From positions 1 to 52,970 of the forward strand of contig CAYYMH010000025.1 of NCBI GenBank assembly GCA_964472785.1: a stretch of 52,970 bases of DNA. The letters run 5' to 3'. The notes below the pieces were generated by a model. The model was not told where the DNA came from and made no database searches. It saw only the letters and a list, made by a program, of their open reading frames with translations. The DNA is from CAYYMH01 sp964472785 (GTDB taxonomy: Bacteria; Zhuqueibacterota; Zhuqueibacteria; Thermofontimicrobiales; Thermofontimicrobiaceae). Made by a program: the position numbers and the translations under genes. Shown here piece by piece: positions 24,025 through 32,443 of this stretch (positions are counted from its first letter, which is position 1; every line of letters starts with the position of its first letter).

Positions 24025-24920
24025 TTCCTACCATTATTTTGACTGGATTTTTGGGTGCGGGAAAAACCACCCTGCTAAATCGTTTGATTGAGTTTTATCA
24101 CGATAAAAAAACCATTCTGCTGATCAATGAATTCGGAAAAGTAGGCGTTGACGGTGAAATTATCGTCCAGGGCGATTATGAAAAAGTGGAGCTCAATAAA
24201 GGCAGTCTGTTTTGCATCTGCGTACGAACCGACTTCATCACTGAAGTGGAAAAAATAGCGACTCAGTTGAAGCCGGAGCTTTTGTTGATCGAGGCAACCG
24301 GTCTGGCAGATACTTCCGAAATGGAGAAGATGCTTAATCTGCCCAATTTAAAAAAATACATTGATTTGAAGATGTGCATTTGTCTGGTGGATTGTCAGAA
24401 TTTTCTAAAAATTTCAAAATATTTAAAAGCACCGATTTCTCAAGTCAAACATGCCGATTTGGTGTTGCTGAACAAAGTGGACACGGTCGATGATAACCAG
24501 CTCGAAAAAATCAAGCACGCGGTTCACGAGATTTCACCAACAATTCCAATTTTCGAGACACAGTGTGCTGAATTTCCGTTAGAGATTTTGGAGCAAACTC
24601 ACCGAACGCCATTGGATACCCAGGAATTACCCGGCGAGGGCAGACCTGATGCAGTTTATTCTGTGACGCTGACAGATGAAGTTAATTTTTCATCAAAGAG
24701 CTGGGAACGGTTTAAGGATTCGTTGGATTCGAAAATCTTGCGGGTGAAGGGATTTGTCAGCATCGAAAATATAATACATTACGTGGACGCCACCACCGAA
24801 AGCTGGAAACAAACCGCGATTGAAGTTCATCCGCAGAAGAGTCGTTTAATTATCATCGGAGAAACGATCGATGAGGAAAAAGTTAAACAGAAATTTACCG
24901 AGTTGAGTGAGAAACAGTAG
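24021..24920 (+). CDS. COG0523/CobW-family GTPase
   Basis: Two starts are possible: ATG 24003, or ATG 24021, which overlaps the preceding stop as ATGA and is preferred. Counting from 24003: Walker A GFLGAGKTT (15-23), switch LLLIEATGLAD, and NKVD for guanine. The metal site of this family, GCxCC, is here LFCIC (Cys71, Cys73), so one Cys is missing. The C-terminal domain (about 200-300) is the CobW-C fold. Family members load Zn, Co or nitrile-hydratase metals using GTP. Translational coupling to the UroD/MtaA-like gene suggests this protein supplies metal or activates that enzyme. Confidence 0.88.
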   Translation: MIPTIILTGFLGAGKTTLLNRLIEFYHDKKTILLINEFGKVGVDGEIIVQGDYEKVELNKGSLFCICVRTDFITEVEKIATQLKPELLLIEATGLADTSEMEKMLNLPNLKKYIDLKMCICLVDCQNFLKISKYLKAPISQVKHADLVLLNKVDTVDDNQLEKIKHAVHEISPTIPIFETQCAEFPLEILEQTHRTPLDTQELPGEGRPDAVYSVTLTDEVNFSSKSWERFKDSLDSKILRVKGFVSIENIIHYVDATTESWKQTAIEVHPQKSRLIIIGETIDEEKVKQKFTELSEKQ

Positions 24921-24926
24921 CACAAT

Positions 24927-25562
24927 ATGAAAAATCAAAACATTGCGGACTATCTGAAACCGTCTAATCTTATCAATTTCCAACATGCTGACATTTTAGA
25001 AAAAGCAGAATCCTTGACTGCCGGACAAAAGAACCCGGAAGATAAAGCAGAGAAAATATTTTATTTTATCCGGGATCAGATTCGTTACGTTTTTCGGGCA
25101 TCTTTTGAAAGAGAAAAATATTTTGCTTCTAATATCCTCAAGCGGAAGATGGGATTTTGCACACAAAAGGCGATCCTGTTTTGTGCGCTTGCACGGGCAG
25201 CAAAGATTCCAGCCGGGATTTATTTTTACGACATCATCGATTATACCCTGCCCAGAACCGTTGTCAATTTGTTAAACACAAACAAACTCTATCGTCACGG
25301 TATCGCTGCACTTTATTTGAATGAAAAATGGATAAAATACGATGCCACACTGGATGAGCGGATTGTGAAAAAGAACAACCTCATTCCGGTCGAGTTTCAA
25401 TCTGATCGGGATTGTCTGATGCGTGCGCACGATAAATCGGGTAACAAGCATGTGGAATATATCGCTGATTACGGGATGATGGCGGACGTGAACTATGATC
25501 AAATTATCGCCTGGTTCAAGCAGAATTATCCGCATTTGGTGAAATTAGAAGATCATCCATAA
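24927..25562 (+). CDS. Transglutaminase-like cysteine protease-fold protein
   Basis: A 211-residue cytosolic protein. The transglutaminase-like triad is visible: Cys78 in MGFCTQKAILFCALARA, His124 in YRHGIAALYLNE and Asp139 in WIKYDATLD. Residues 35-60 (KIFYFIRDQIRYVF) match the conserved entry helix of the family. Bacterial members are mostly proteases or amide-forming enzymes. The gene starts 7 nt after the GTPase stop and 22 nt before the next gene, so it belongs to the same transcript. Its role in the cluster is not known. Confidence 0.82.
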   Translation: MKNQNIADYLKPSNLINFQHADILEKAESLTAGQKNPEDKAEKIFYFIRDQIRYVFRASFEREKYFASNILKRKMGFCTQKAILFCALARAAKIPAGIYFYDIIDYTLPRTVVNLLNTNKLYRHGIAALYLNEKWIKYDATLDERIVKKNNLIPVEFQSDRDCLMRAHDKSGNKHVEYIADYGMMADVNYDQIIAWFKQNYPHLVKLEDHP

Positions 25563-25584
25563 TTTTAAAATTGGAAATCAAATC

Positions 25585-27447
25585 ATGAAATCATTTAAAC
25601 GCTCACACGACCTTATTTTTTTCTACAGCCACGAAAACTGTCCGGCAAGAGCGACAGCGATGCCGGTATTAGCCTGGTTAGCCGAAGAAAAGGGACTGGA
25701 TTACGACGGCTATTTTGCAGTTAAGCCCAGCGTTGCTGATATCGGAGATGCACTGCCGTTTACCGGGAACAAACATGACCAGCAATTCTATTACCTGACC
25801 AATTTTTATCAGCATATTTACTTTTTCGCACTTACCGAGGAAGAGCCGATTCAATTCGAACGGTTTCTTCGGGCGCGGGGAAATTGCACGATCATTAAAA
25901 AATCATCGAACGAGCTTTGTTCGTTTTTCAGAGAAATATTTGATCTGTTCGAACAGCCGTTCCCGGAACAGGCGGTTGTCTTTCCTTCGAAGAAATTTTC
26001 ATTCCCCAATGAGAAAGTCCAAATCGGCGATTTCAAAATTGAAGGGGAAACGCGGTTGGATACTTTCTGCTATCCGGAGATATTTTACCGGAAGGCGTTG
26101 GCATTTCATACGGAGATTTCGGATGATCAGTTAGCCAAATTTCAAAAAGCAGGTGTGGAGCAGTTACATTTCATTTTTGGAAACGAAGCGGATAGAGACA
26201 AATTGAAAAAAATCAAATTTACCGTTAATGAAATCGATTATGTCAAACCGGATGATAATTATCGATCCATTACAGAGAGAGTCGCTCGCCGGTGGATTGA
26301 CAGGGCAAGTGGATTAGCGCTGGGCAATGATCCGATTACCCTGAAATGGACGCCGAAATATCTGCGCGACCGAATACTCACCATTGCCGCGGTCGCATCG
26401 CTGCTCGAAGCAGTTGATGTTTTGGGCGAACTATCGGATCGCATTGGCAATAAACTGATTTGGGGCAGTCAGGTATTTAACGACACGATTATTTCGGATG
26501 CGGCAAAACACGATCTGGTATTTTCTCTGGTACACGATGTGGAAGTTGGGATTACCATTAAAGACAAAATTCAGCAGCCGAATTTATGGCTGAAAAATTC
26601 AGCCGCGCCGTGGGAAAAAGAATATGATGATGAATTTTTGAATCAGCAAATTGAACAGCGAAAAATTCCGGTTTGCTTTTTGCATTATGCCTCGGATTTA
26701 GGACATCTGCCAATTTTGCCGAGATTGCTGGATTTACATTCGATTGACGGATTTTCAGCGGGACTGGCATTTCCCTCGAATTGGTGGGAATTCGCTGAAG
26801 AGCAGGTCGAGCAACTGTATTTGAGCAAAGAAATGGGTGGCATTTTCCCGACCTGTGAACCACTGATGTGCAGCGCCGGAATCGGCGTCACGACGGAGGC
26901 AAAAGGATATTGCAGTCCGGATGCGTTGCTCAAATATTTGAAACAGGCGAAAGAAATTATTAAAAAGAGAGCCGGTAAAAAACACATTCCGATCGGTCAT
27001 TATTCCTTTACCGATGCCTGTCCCCGCTATCAGCACAACACTGCTGAACCGCAATTCAATGTGCTTAAACAGGCCGGGTTTGAATACGCTATTTCATACA
27101 AAAATGAGGGAGAAATGTCTCAGATACTTTATTCGGATAAAGAGTTTATCGTGCTGAACCAGCAGAACGAACATTGGACTTTTGATCCAATGAAGGACTT
27201 ACTTGGCTGGGAGCAGGAATTAGCAGCACAGGAAAAACCGGGTTGGATAATGCTTGGTCTGGATTCGCCGTTTTGGGGATTTGTTCCCTGCTATTTTGGT
27301 TTGGCGTCAAAGGGACTGGATTTGACCAAATTGCAGCAGGCGATGACCTACGCCAGAGACGGCGGGAAATCCGGGCAGCTTTATTTGGCGAAACCGCATG
27401 AAGTGGTGCGCATCGCCCGGATGATGAATGAAAAAGTATTGATTTAA
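25585..27447 (+). CDS. Unrecognised 620-residue cytosolic protein
   Basis: I do not recognise this family. There is no signal peptide and no clear membrane segment. The N-terminus (DLIFFYSHENCPARATAMPVL) looks like a beta strand-turn-helix of a Rossmann- or thioredoxin-type fold. Residues about 360-600 alternate strands and helices and contain CFLHYASDLGHL, GHYSFTDACPRYQHN and GLDSPFWGFVPC, somewhat like polysaccharide deacetylase or GH57-type barrels, with several conserved-looking His, Asp and Cys. The similarity is too weak for a call. It sits between a transglutaminase-like gene and a mannose-6-phosphate isomerase-like gene, all same strand with short gaps. Confidence 0.7.
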   Translation: MKSFKRSHDLIFFYSHENCPARATAMPVLAWLAEEKGLDYDGYFAVKPSVADIGDALPFTGNKHDQQFYYLTNFYQHIYFFALTEEEPIQFERFLRARGNCTIIKKSSNELCSFFREIFDLFEQPFPEQAVVFPSKKFSFPNEKVQIGDFKIEGETRLDTFCYPEIFYRKALAFHTEISDDQLAKFQKAGVEQLHFIFGNEADRDKLKKIKFTVNEIDYVKPDDNYRSITERVARRWIDRASGLALGNDPITLKWTPKYLRDRILTIAAVASLLEAVDVLGELSDRIGNKLIWGSQVFNDTIISDAAKHDLVFSLVHDVEVGITIKDKIQQPNLWLKNSAAPWEKEYDDEFLNQQIEQRKIPVCFLHYASDLGHLPILPRLLDLHSIDGFSAGLAFPSNWWEFAEEQVEQLYLSKEMGGIFPTCEPLMCSAGIGVTTEAKGYCSPDALLKYLKQAKEIIKKRAGKKHIPIGHYSFTDACPRYQHNTAEPQFNVLKQAGFEYAISYKNEGEMSQILYSDKEFIVLNQQNEHWTFDPMKDLLGWEQELAAQEKPGWIMLGLDSPFWGFVPCYFGLASKGLDLTKLQQAMTYARDGGKSGQLYLAKPHEVVRIARMMNEKVLI

Positions 27448-27468
27448 AAAGAATAGATTACCCACGAA

Positions 27469-27526
27469 ATACGCGAAATGACGCTAAATGTAAAAATTTT
27501 TTTGAGTACTTTGGTGCGTTTCGCGG
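27469..27526. repeat. Imperfect inverted repeat (CACGAAAT/GCGAAA type)
   Basis: CCCACGAAATACGCGAAATG near the left end partly pairs with GTGCGTTTCGCGGG at the right end. Pairing is weaker than in the other word-type hairpins. It occupies the 105-bp gap before the isomerase gene. Confidence 0.45.
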
Positions 27527-27552
27527 GATAAAAACAAGGAAAAAAAGCGGAT

Positions 27553-29340
27553 ATGTCCACACAGCAAAAATTTGAAAATCGAATTGAAGCATTGAACACA
27601 CCAGTTATCGAGTTATCTGATGAATCTGGTGTCATCAAAGGCTGGAAGAAGATCACAGAGCAGATTATTGATGCCGCAATTGAAAAGATAAAAAATAAGC
27701 GATACAAAACTGCTATTGTCGCGTTTGATGGTTATGTCGGAACAGATTGGGATAAAATAATTCACTATCTAAAAAAAGAAGAAACCGTCGAAATTAATGC
27801 GTTTGATGTGGGAACATGCCTGAAATCAAAATCGGAACGAGACAAAATGCTCCGTCCGTATTTAGGAGATGATCCGGTCTTTGGGAAGATTTACAATAAA
27901 AGTTTGAAAACACTGTTTGACAGTAGCGCGCTGCAAAAATTAAAGAAACAGATTTTGGACGCGAAACGAAAACAGACTAACGGAAAGCAAAAACTCATCA
28001 TCGTTTACGGCTCAGGTGCCGCGATGAATCCAATGCGCAAAATAGCTGATCTGATTATTTACTTTGATTTGACGCGACAGGAGTCATTAACCCGAAATAA
28101 AAAATGGAGTAATCTGGCTGGTAAAACCCAGAGCATCGGCCCTAAAAAATTGTACTACATCGATTTTCAGGTCAACGACAAACACCGGAATCAATTGTTG
28201 AAAAAGCTTGATTTTTATGTTGATGGAAACCAGTCGGAAAATCCCGTGATGCTAAGTGGCGTTGACTTGGTCAATATTACCGACAGTTTGGCGAATTATC
28301 CCTTTCGTTTGAAACCGATTTACGAGCCGGGTCCCTGGGGAGGTCAATGGTTGAAAGGAGTCCGGGATCTGCCTGACGAATGGGTGAATTGTGCCTGGAG
28401 TTTTGAAGTCATCGCGCAAGAGCAAAGTCTGTTGTTGGCTGTGAACGATTCGATTATCGAACTGCCGTGGACGACTTTTTTTCAACTCGAATATGATAAA
28501 ATAATGGGCGATGTACCCAAACACAGATTCGTCGGACAATTTCCCATCCGTTATGATTATCTGGACACCATGGATGGCGGAGACCTGTCCGTTCAGGTAC
28601 ACCCGCCCACGCCGTACATCCGGGAACATTTCAACGAACCTTACCACCAGGGAGAAATGTACTATTTGGTCGAAGTCAAACCAGGAGCGTTAGTCAATCT
28701 GGGATTGAATGAAAATACGAAACAAGAGGAATTTTATCAGGCAGCAAAATTAGCAGACGAAGAAGGGGCTCCGTTCGATTACCGGAAGTTCGTCAACAGC
28801 GTTCCCAGCAAAAAACACGCGCTGTTGATGATCCCACCGGGAACAGTGCACGGTTCCGGTGAAGGTCAGGTGGTGCTGGAAATTAGTGCCACAACCTACC
28901 GCTACACATTTAAAATCTATGATCACCTGCGCCCTGATTTGAATGGTGTGATGCGTCCGATTCACGTTGAGCATGCGTTTAATGTGATCAAATGGTTCCG
29001 GCGTAAAAACTGGGTGCAAAAGAATTTATTGCAGGAGCCAAAACTTGTCAGATCAGGGAGTGATTGGCAGGAATATCTCATCTCTGACCGGCGGGAGTTT
29101 TTTCATGTGGTGTTTCGGTTGGATTTTGAAACTGAAATCGAGGATGATACGGCTGGCAAATTTCATGTGCTGACGCTGACTGCCGGTCAGTCAGTGCTGC
29201 TGCAGTCCGTATCGGATGCTCGAAAACGATTCCACCTGAAATATTCGGAAACCGTTATCGTTCCGGCTTGTTTTGGAAAGTACAAGATCACCAATCTGGG
29301 GGAGAATCCGTGCAAAATTGCCAAGGCGCGGTTGCGGTGA
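27553..29340 (+). CDS. Class I mannose-6-phosphate isomerase-like protein with extra N-terminal domain
   Basis: A 595-residue protein, far longer than ordinary ManA (about 320-440). Residues 245-595 are the cupin part: YEPGPWGGQWLKGV, then Zn ligands Gln348 and His350 in SVQVHPP, Glu368 in HQGEMYYLVE and His433 in GTVHGSGEG, matching the family's Q-H-E-H set. Residues 1-230 look like a nucleotide or sugar-phosphate kinase-like alpha/beta domain (TAIVAFDGYVGTDW; KLIIVYGSGAAMNP), but a proper P-loop is missing. Similar long forms occur in Bacteroidetes. It interconverts mannose-6-P and fructose-6-P if active. The GH38 mannosidase gene 5 kb upstream would supply mannose. Confidence 0.85.
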   Translation: MSTQQKFENRIEALNTPVIELSDESGVIKGWKKITEQIIDAAIEKIKNKRYKTAIVAFDGYVGTDWDKIIHYLKKEETVEINAFDVGTCLKSKSERDKMLRPYLGDDPVFGKIYNKSLKTLFDSSALQKLKKQILDAKRKQTNGKQKLIIVYGSGAAMNPMRKIADLIIYFDLTRQESLTRNKKWSNLAGKTQSIGPKKLYYIDFQVNDKHRNQLLKKLDFYVDGNQSENPVMLSGVDLVNITDSLANYPFRLKPIYEPGPWGGQWLKGVRDLPDEWVNCAWSFEVIAQEQSLLLAVNDSIIELPWTTFFQLEYDKIMGDVPKHRFVGQFPIRYDYLDTMDGGDLSVQVHPPTPYIREHFNEPYHQGEMYYLVEVKPGALVNLGLNENTKQEEFYQAAKLADEEGAPFDYRKFVNSVPSKKHALLMIPPGTVHGSGEGQVVLEISATTYRYTFKIYDHLRPDLNGVMRPIHVEHAFNVIKWFRRKNWVQKNLLQEPKLVRSGSDWQEYLISDRREFFHVVFRLDFETEIEDDTAGKFHVLTLTAGQSVLLQSVSDARKRFHLKYSETVIVPACFGKYKITNLGENPCKIAKARLR

Positions 29341-29359
29341 TTTAATTTGGTTTTAGACA

Positions 29360-29425
29360 AACCGCAGAGACGCAGAGGGCGCAGAGAAAAAATATTTTGC
29401 CGCGAAGGCTCGAAGTCTCAAAGAA
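29360..29425. repeat. Tandem word repeat (CGCAGAG and CGAAG types)
   Basis: ACCGCAGAGACGCAGAGG then GCGCAGAG gives three spaced CGCAGAG units, followed by CCGCGAAGGCTCGAAG and CTCAAAG. It looks like two left arms of word-type hairpins without their right arms. A weaker CGCAGAGCACACAGAG occurs at 52763-52780. It opens the 358-bp gene-free stretch 29341-29698. Confidence 0.5.
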
Positions 29426-29428
29426 TAA

Positions 29429-29557
29429 GGGGCTGTATCATAAGCTAACTTGTAGTGACGAATTTATTCGTTAAATACCATACATTGTGTGGAGCGAATA
29501 AATTCGCTACTACAAATTGGGCATAACATCTCGCATTGTGACTTTTGATACAGCCTC
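29429..29557. mobile_element. MITE-like palindromic element, family A, copy 1
   Basis: Ends are inverted repeats: GGGGCTGTATCATAAG at 29429-29444 against CTTTTGATACAGCCTC at 29542-29557, 14 of 16 paired. Inside, TTGTAGTGACGAATTTATTC and its partner ending CGCTACTACAA form a second stem of about 21 bp with two mismatches. Positions 29447-29521 match 30600-30674 at about 70 of 75 positions in the same orientation. It encodes no protein. Confidence 0.75.
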
Positions 29558-29582
29558 AGGAATTAATTTGAGATGATGATGG

Positions 29583-29687
29583 CACCACAATGAATTGTGG
29601 TGTTCGTTCAATTTTCTTTGAATTAACACCATGATTCATCATGGTGTTAACTTAACGAAAGATGTCCGAAGCCGTTTCAACGGCTTC
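29583..29687. repeat. Cluster of three perfect hairpins
   Basis: Three near-perfect palindromes lie in 105 bp: arms CACCACAAT / ATTGTGGTG (29583-29602), arms TTAACACCATGA / TCATGGTGTTAA with a 4-nt loop (29623-29650), and arms GAAGCCGTT / AACGGCTTC (29668-29687). They separate the convergent isomerase and ADP-ribosylglycohydrolase genes, so bidirectional termination is possible, but no T-runs follow and the sequences are unrelated to each other. Confidence 0.7.
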
Positions 29688-29698
29688 TGGATTAACCT

Positions 29699-30481
29699 CT
29701 ACAACTGAATATTAACACCGAACTTCTGATTGAACTGATTGACAATGTCGATCATCATCGGGGTGAGCCGCTGTTTGACCTGCTTGAGGATATGTGCTGA
29801 TATTTCCTGATAAAATGCCTGGGCAATGGCGCCGGCGATGCACGCCATGGTGTCAGCGTCTCCGCCCAGAGAAATGGCGTTGCGAATAGCGTCCTCGAAA
29901 TCCGTGGCGTCCAGAAATGCGATGATCGATTCCGGCACCGAGCCCTGACAGGTGACGTCGAAATGGTAGCCCGGACGAATGTCATCCACAGTGCGCTGCA
30001 AGTCGTAACCGAAGCGCCGGGTGATGTCCTCGCGAATCTCTTGTTTGGTTTTTCCCTGGCGTGCTAATAAGATCGCCACCGCCACTGCTTGTGCGCCTTT
30101 GATTCCTTCGCGGTGATTATGGGTAATTTCGGCTGATTTTTTTGCCTCTTCCAGCACGCTGTCAACCGAATCAACAGCAAATCCCACCGGACTGACCCGC
30201 ATAGCAGAACCGTTGCCAAAACTGTTGTACGGCTCCGGGTTATCCGAAAACAGCCAGCGAAAAAAGAATCCGCCATAGCCGGCGTTGGGGAATTTACGTC
30301 CGAAAGAAATTATATTCTGACCGTAATCGGTGTTGGTAAGAATTGCATTGGCGACTGCGACCGTGAGCACGGTATCATCCGTAAAAACCGAATTTTCCGT
30401 AAACAGGGGAAAATCCTTCTCATTTGTCGGTCTGTGCTCAAAAACCGACCCGATGATGTCTCCGGCGATAGCACCCAGCAT
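29699..30481 (-). CDS. ADP-ribosylglycohydrolase family protein
   Basis: The ATG at 30481, with AGGA 7 nt upstream, gives MLGAIAGDIIGSVFEHRP, the usual start of this family; an upstream TTG at 30550 would only add an unrelated tail. The 260-residue protein has both dinuclear-metal motifs: FTDDTVLTVAVA near the N-terminus and SLGGDADTMACIAGAIAQA near the C-terminus, plus GNGSAMRV. Family members remove ADP-ribose from protein Arg (DraG) or other substrates. It stands alone between two copies of MITE-like family A, with no ADP-ribosyltransferase in the window. Confidence 0.9.
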   Translation of the reverse strand: MLGAIAGDIIGSVFEHRPTNEKDFPLFTENSVFTDDTVLTVAVANAILTNTDYGQNIISFGRKFPNAGYGGFFFRWLFSDNPEPYNSFGNGSAMRVSPVGFAVDSVDSVLEEAKKSAEITHNHREGIKGAQAVAVAILLARQGKTKQEIREDITRRFGYDLQRTVDDIRPGYHFDVTCQGSVPESIIAFLDATDFEDAIRNAISLGGDADTMACIAGAIAQAFYQEISAHILKQVKQRLTPMMIDIVNQFNQKFGVNIQL

Positions 30482-30582
30482 AACATAATCCTGATTTAAT
30501 TCGTGTCCGTCCGAAAAAACTGAAATTAGCAATTGGGTTGATATTTTCAAACTTTATCATGTTAGACCTCATCTCCTAACCA

Positions 30583-30704
30583 TGGCTATATCAAAAGTTA
30601 ACTTGTCGTGACGAATTTATTCGTCAAATACCATTTATTGAGTGGAGCGAATAAATTCGCTACTACAAATTGGGTTAAAAATCTTGTATCGGGAATTTTG
30701 ATTA
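30583..30704. mobile_element. MITE-like palindromic element, family A, copy 2
   Basis: The core 30600-30674 matches copy 1 at about 93 percent, including the nested GACGAATTTATTCGTC and GCGAATAAATTCGC palindromes and the CTACTACAA end. The left end (GGCTATATCAAAAGTT) is similar to copy 1, while the right end (AATTTTGATTAACC) is more diverged. It lies just upstream of the ADP-ribosylglycohydrolase start. Confidence 0.7.
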
Positions 30705-30749
30705 ACCCCCTCGGGGTGAAGTCTATTTTAGCCTTTTTCGGGCAGACTA
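30705..30749 (-). terminator. Possible terminator region after the deacylase gene
   Basis: ACCCC-CTC-GGGGT (30705-30717) is a short strong hairpin. Next to it, AGTCT (30719-30723) and AGACT (30744-30748) enclose GCC / GGC. It lies directly behind the deacylase stop at 30751. The T-run expected on the minus strand is weak, so this is tentative. Confidence 0.35.
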
Positions 30750-30750
30750 A

Positions 30751-32421
30751 TTAACTGTGTCTTAAAATTTGACCGTTCCGCATCCCTGTGTGTTCGCCTT
30801 TGTTGACTGTTAATTTACCGTTCACGATCACGTATTCAATGCCAGTGGGGAACTGATGCGGATCGACAAAGGTGGCGTTATCAATCACTGTTTTAGGATT
30901 GAAGATTGTGATATCGGCAAAATAGCTTTTTTCAATCCTGCCGCGGTTTTTCAAATTCAGTTTTTCCGCCGGCATGGACGTCATTTTTTTGATTGCGGTT
31001 GACAGATCGAAAATGTTTTCCTCGCGGCTGTATTTTCCCAGCACTCGCGGAAAAGTCCCGTAGTACCGCGGATGCGGTTTGCCCTGTCCCAGCTTACCGT
31101 GCGGCGAAACGGCATTGCCATCAGATCCGACCATTACAAACGGCGCGGCTAAAACTTTTTTCAAATTATCCTCGTTCATGGCAAAACCGACAATGTCCAC
31201 GCGATTACGTTCTTCGATAAGCAGTGTGCGGATGAAGTCGAACGGTGCTTGACCGGTTTCGGCAGTAGCCTGTGCAATGGATTTGCCCTGCCATTTTTTA
31301 TTTTTTTCCGTATGACAGCGGGCAATGGTGACACGGTCCCAACCGCCAATGCGTTTTCCCTTGTTTTCGGCGAACTCCCTGATTTTTGCCAGCGCTTCTC
31401 GATCCTGCAACCGGGTCAAAATATCATCGGTTGTGCCCTGCCGTGACCAGAGCGGTAAAAAGACGCCAAGACCTGTGCTGTACGCGATGTAAGGATAGCG
31501 ATCCGCTGCCACTGGCAGTACCTGATTAATCGATTCCTGAATCAGTTCGAGGAAGCGATCGGTTTTGTGCCAGTTATTGGGATTGCAGGCTTTGAGATGG
31601 GAAATCTGTGTGGAGACTTCTGCCTCGCGGCAAATCTGCAGCGCTTCTGCGACGGCTTCGATAACCGTATCGTCTTCATTGCGAATGTGCGTTGCGTAAA
31701 CGCCGTTGTATTTTGACACTATGCGATTGAGTTCGATTAATTCCTCGGTGGAGGCATAGCTGCCCGGCGAATACTCCAATCCGGTGGACAAGCCCTGACT
31801 GCCGTTTTCAATGGATTGAGCTAAAGTCTGCTTCATTTTGTCCAATTGATCAGGCGTTGCCGGCACATCGTTGCGACCGACGACGTAAGCCCGAATGTCA
31901 CCGTGCCCGGTAAAGGTGGCATAATTAAAGGAAATTTGTTTTTCTTCCAGTGCCTGCAAAAAACCGTCAACATTCTTCCAATTGGCGTGGATGCCGTAGC
32001 GCTCGAAAAGTCTCTGATCGTATTCTGCAAAGTCTTCTTCGGTGATCGGGAAAGCTGACCCGCCGCAGTTCCCGCCGATCTCCGTGGTCACGCCCTGTCG
32101 GATCTTGCTCTCCGCTTTGGGATTAACCAGCAATTCGATGTCCGAATGCGTGTGGATGTCGATAAATCCCGGCGCTACTGCCAGATTTTCAGCGTCGATA
32201 ATCAGGTCGGTCGTGGCTTGACTCAGATCATCGATCGCGATGATTTTACCGTTTTTAATCCCGACATCTTTTTTAACTGCCGGAATGCCGGTTCCATCGA
32301 GTACGGATCCGTTTTTAATAATAATATCAAATCGGTTGGAAACTGAACAGCCGGTCATCAGTCCCAGTGAGGCGAAGATTCCTGTTTTGGTAAAGTCGCG
32401 TCGTGTAATTTTATGTGTCAT
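30751..32421 (-). CDS. N-acyl-D-amino-acid deacylase family amidohydrolase, Tat lipoprotein
   Basis: A 556-residue metal amidohydrolase of the D-aminoacylase/dihydroorotase-like group (COG3653). The N-terminus has a Tat motif (TRRDFTK, Arg7-Arg8), a hydrophobic stretch and the lipobox LMTGC with Cys25. Metal residues are HTHSD (His90, His92) and the Zn-binding Cys119 in GGNCGG; GSDGNAVSPHG supplies the catalytic Asp. The C-terminal TGIEYVIVNGKLTVNKG closes the small beta-sandwich. Known members release D-amino acids from N-acyl forms. The stop of mnhG lies 22 nt upstream of its start, so it may be read through from the Mrp operon. AAGGA precedes the ATG. Confidence 0.9.
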   Translation of the reverse strand: MTHKITRRDFTKTGIFASLGLMTGCSVSNRFDIIIKNGSVLDGTGIPAVKKDVGIKNGKIIAIDDLSQATTDLIIDAENLAVAPGFIDIHTHSDIELLVNPKAESKIRQGVTTEIGGNCGGSAFPITEEDFAEYDQRLFERYGIHANWKNVDGFLQALEEKQISFNYATFTGHGDIRAYVVGRNDVPATPDQLDKMKQTLAQSIENGSQGLSTGLEYSPGSYASTEELIELNRIVSKYNGVYATHIRNEDDTVIEAVAEALQICREAEVSTQISHLKACNPNNWHKTDRFLELIQESINQVLPVAADRYPYIAYSTGLGVFLPLWSRQGTTDDILTRLQDREALAKIREFAENKGKRIGGWDRVTIARCHTEKNKKWQGKSIAQATAETGQAPFDFIRTLLIEERNRVDIVGFAMNEDNLKKVLAAPFVMVGSDGNAVSPHGKLGQGKPHPRYYGTFPRVLGKYSREENIFDLSTAIKKMTSMPAEKLNLKNRGRIEKSYFADITIFNPKTVIDNATFVDPHQFPTGIEYVIVNGKLTVNKGEHTGMRNGQILRHS

Positions 32422-32443
32422 GGTTTTTCCTTAAAATATTATG

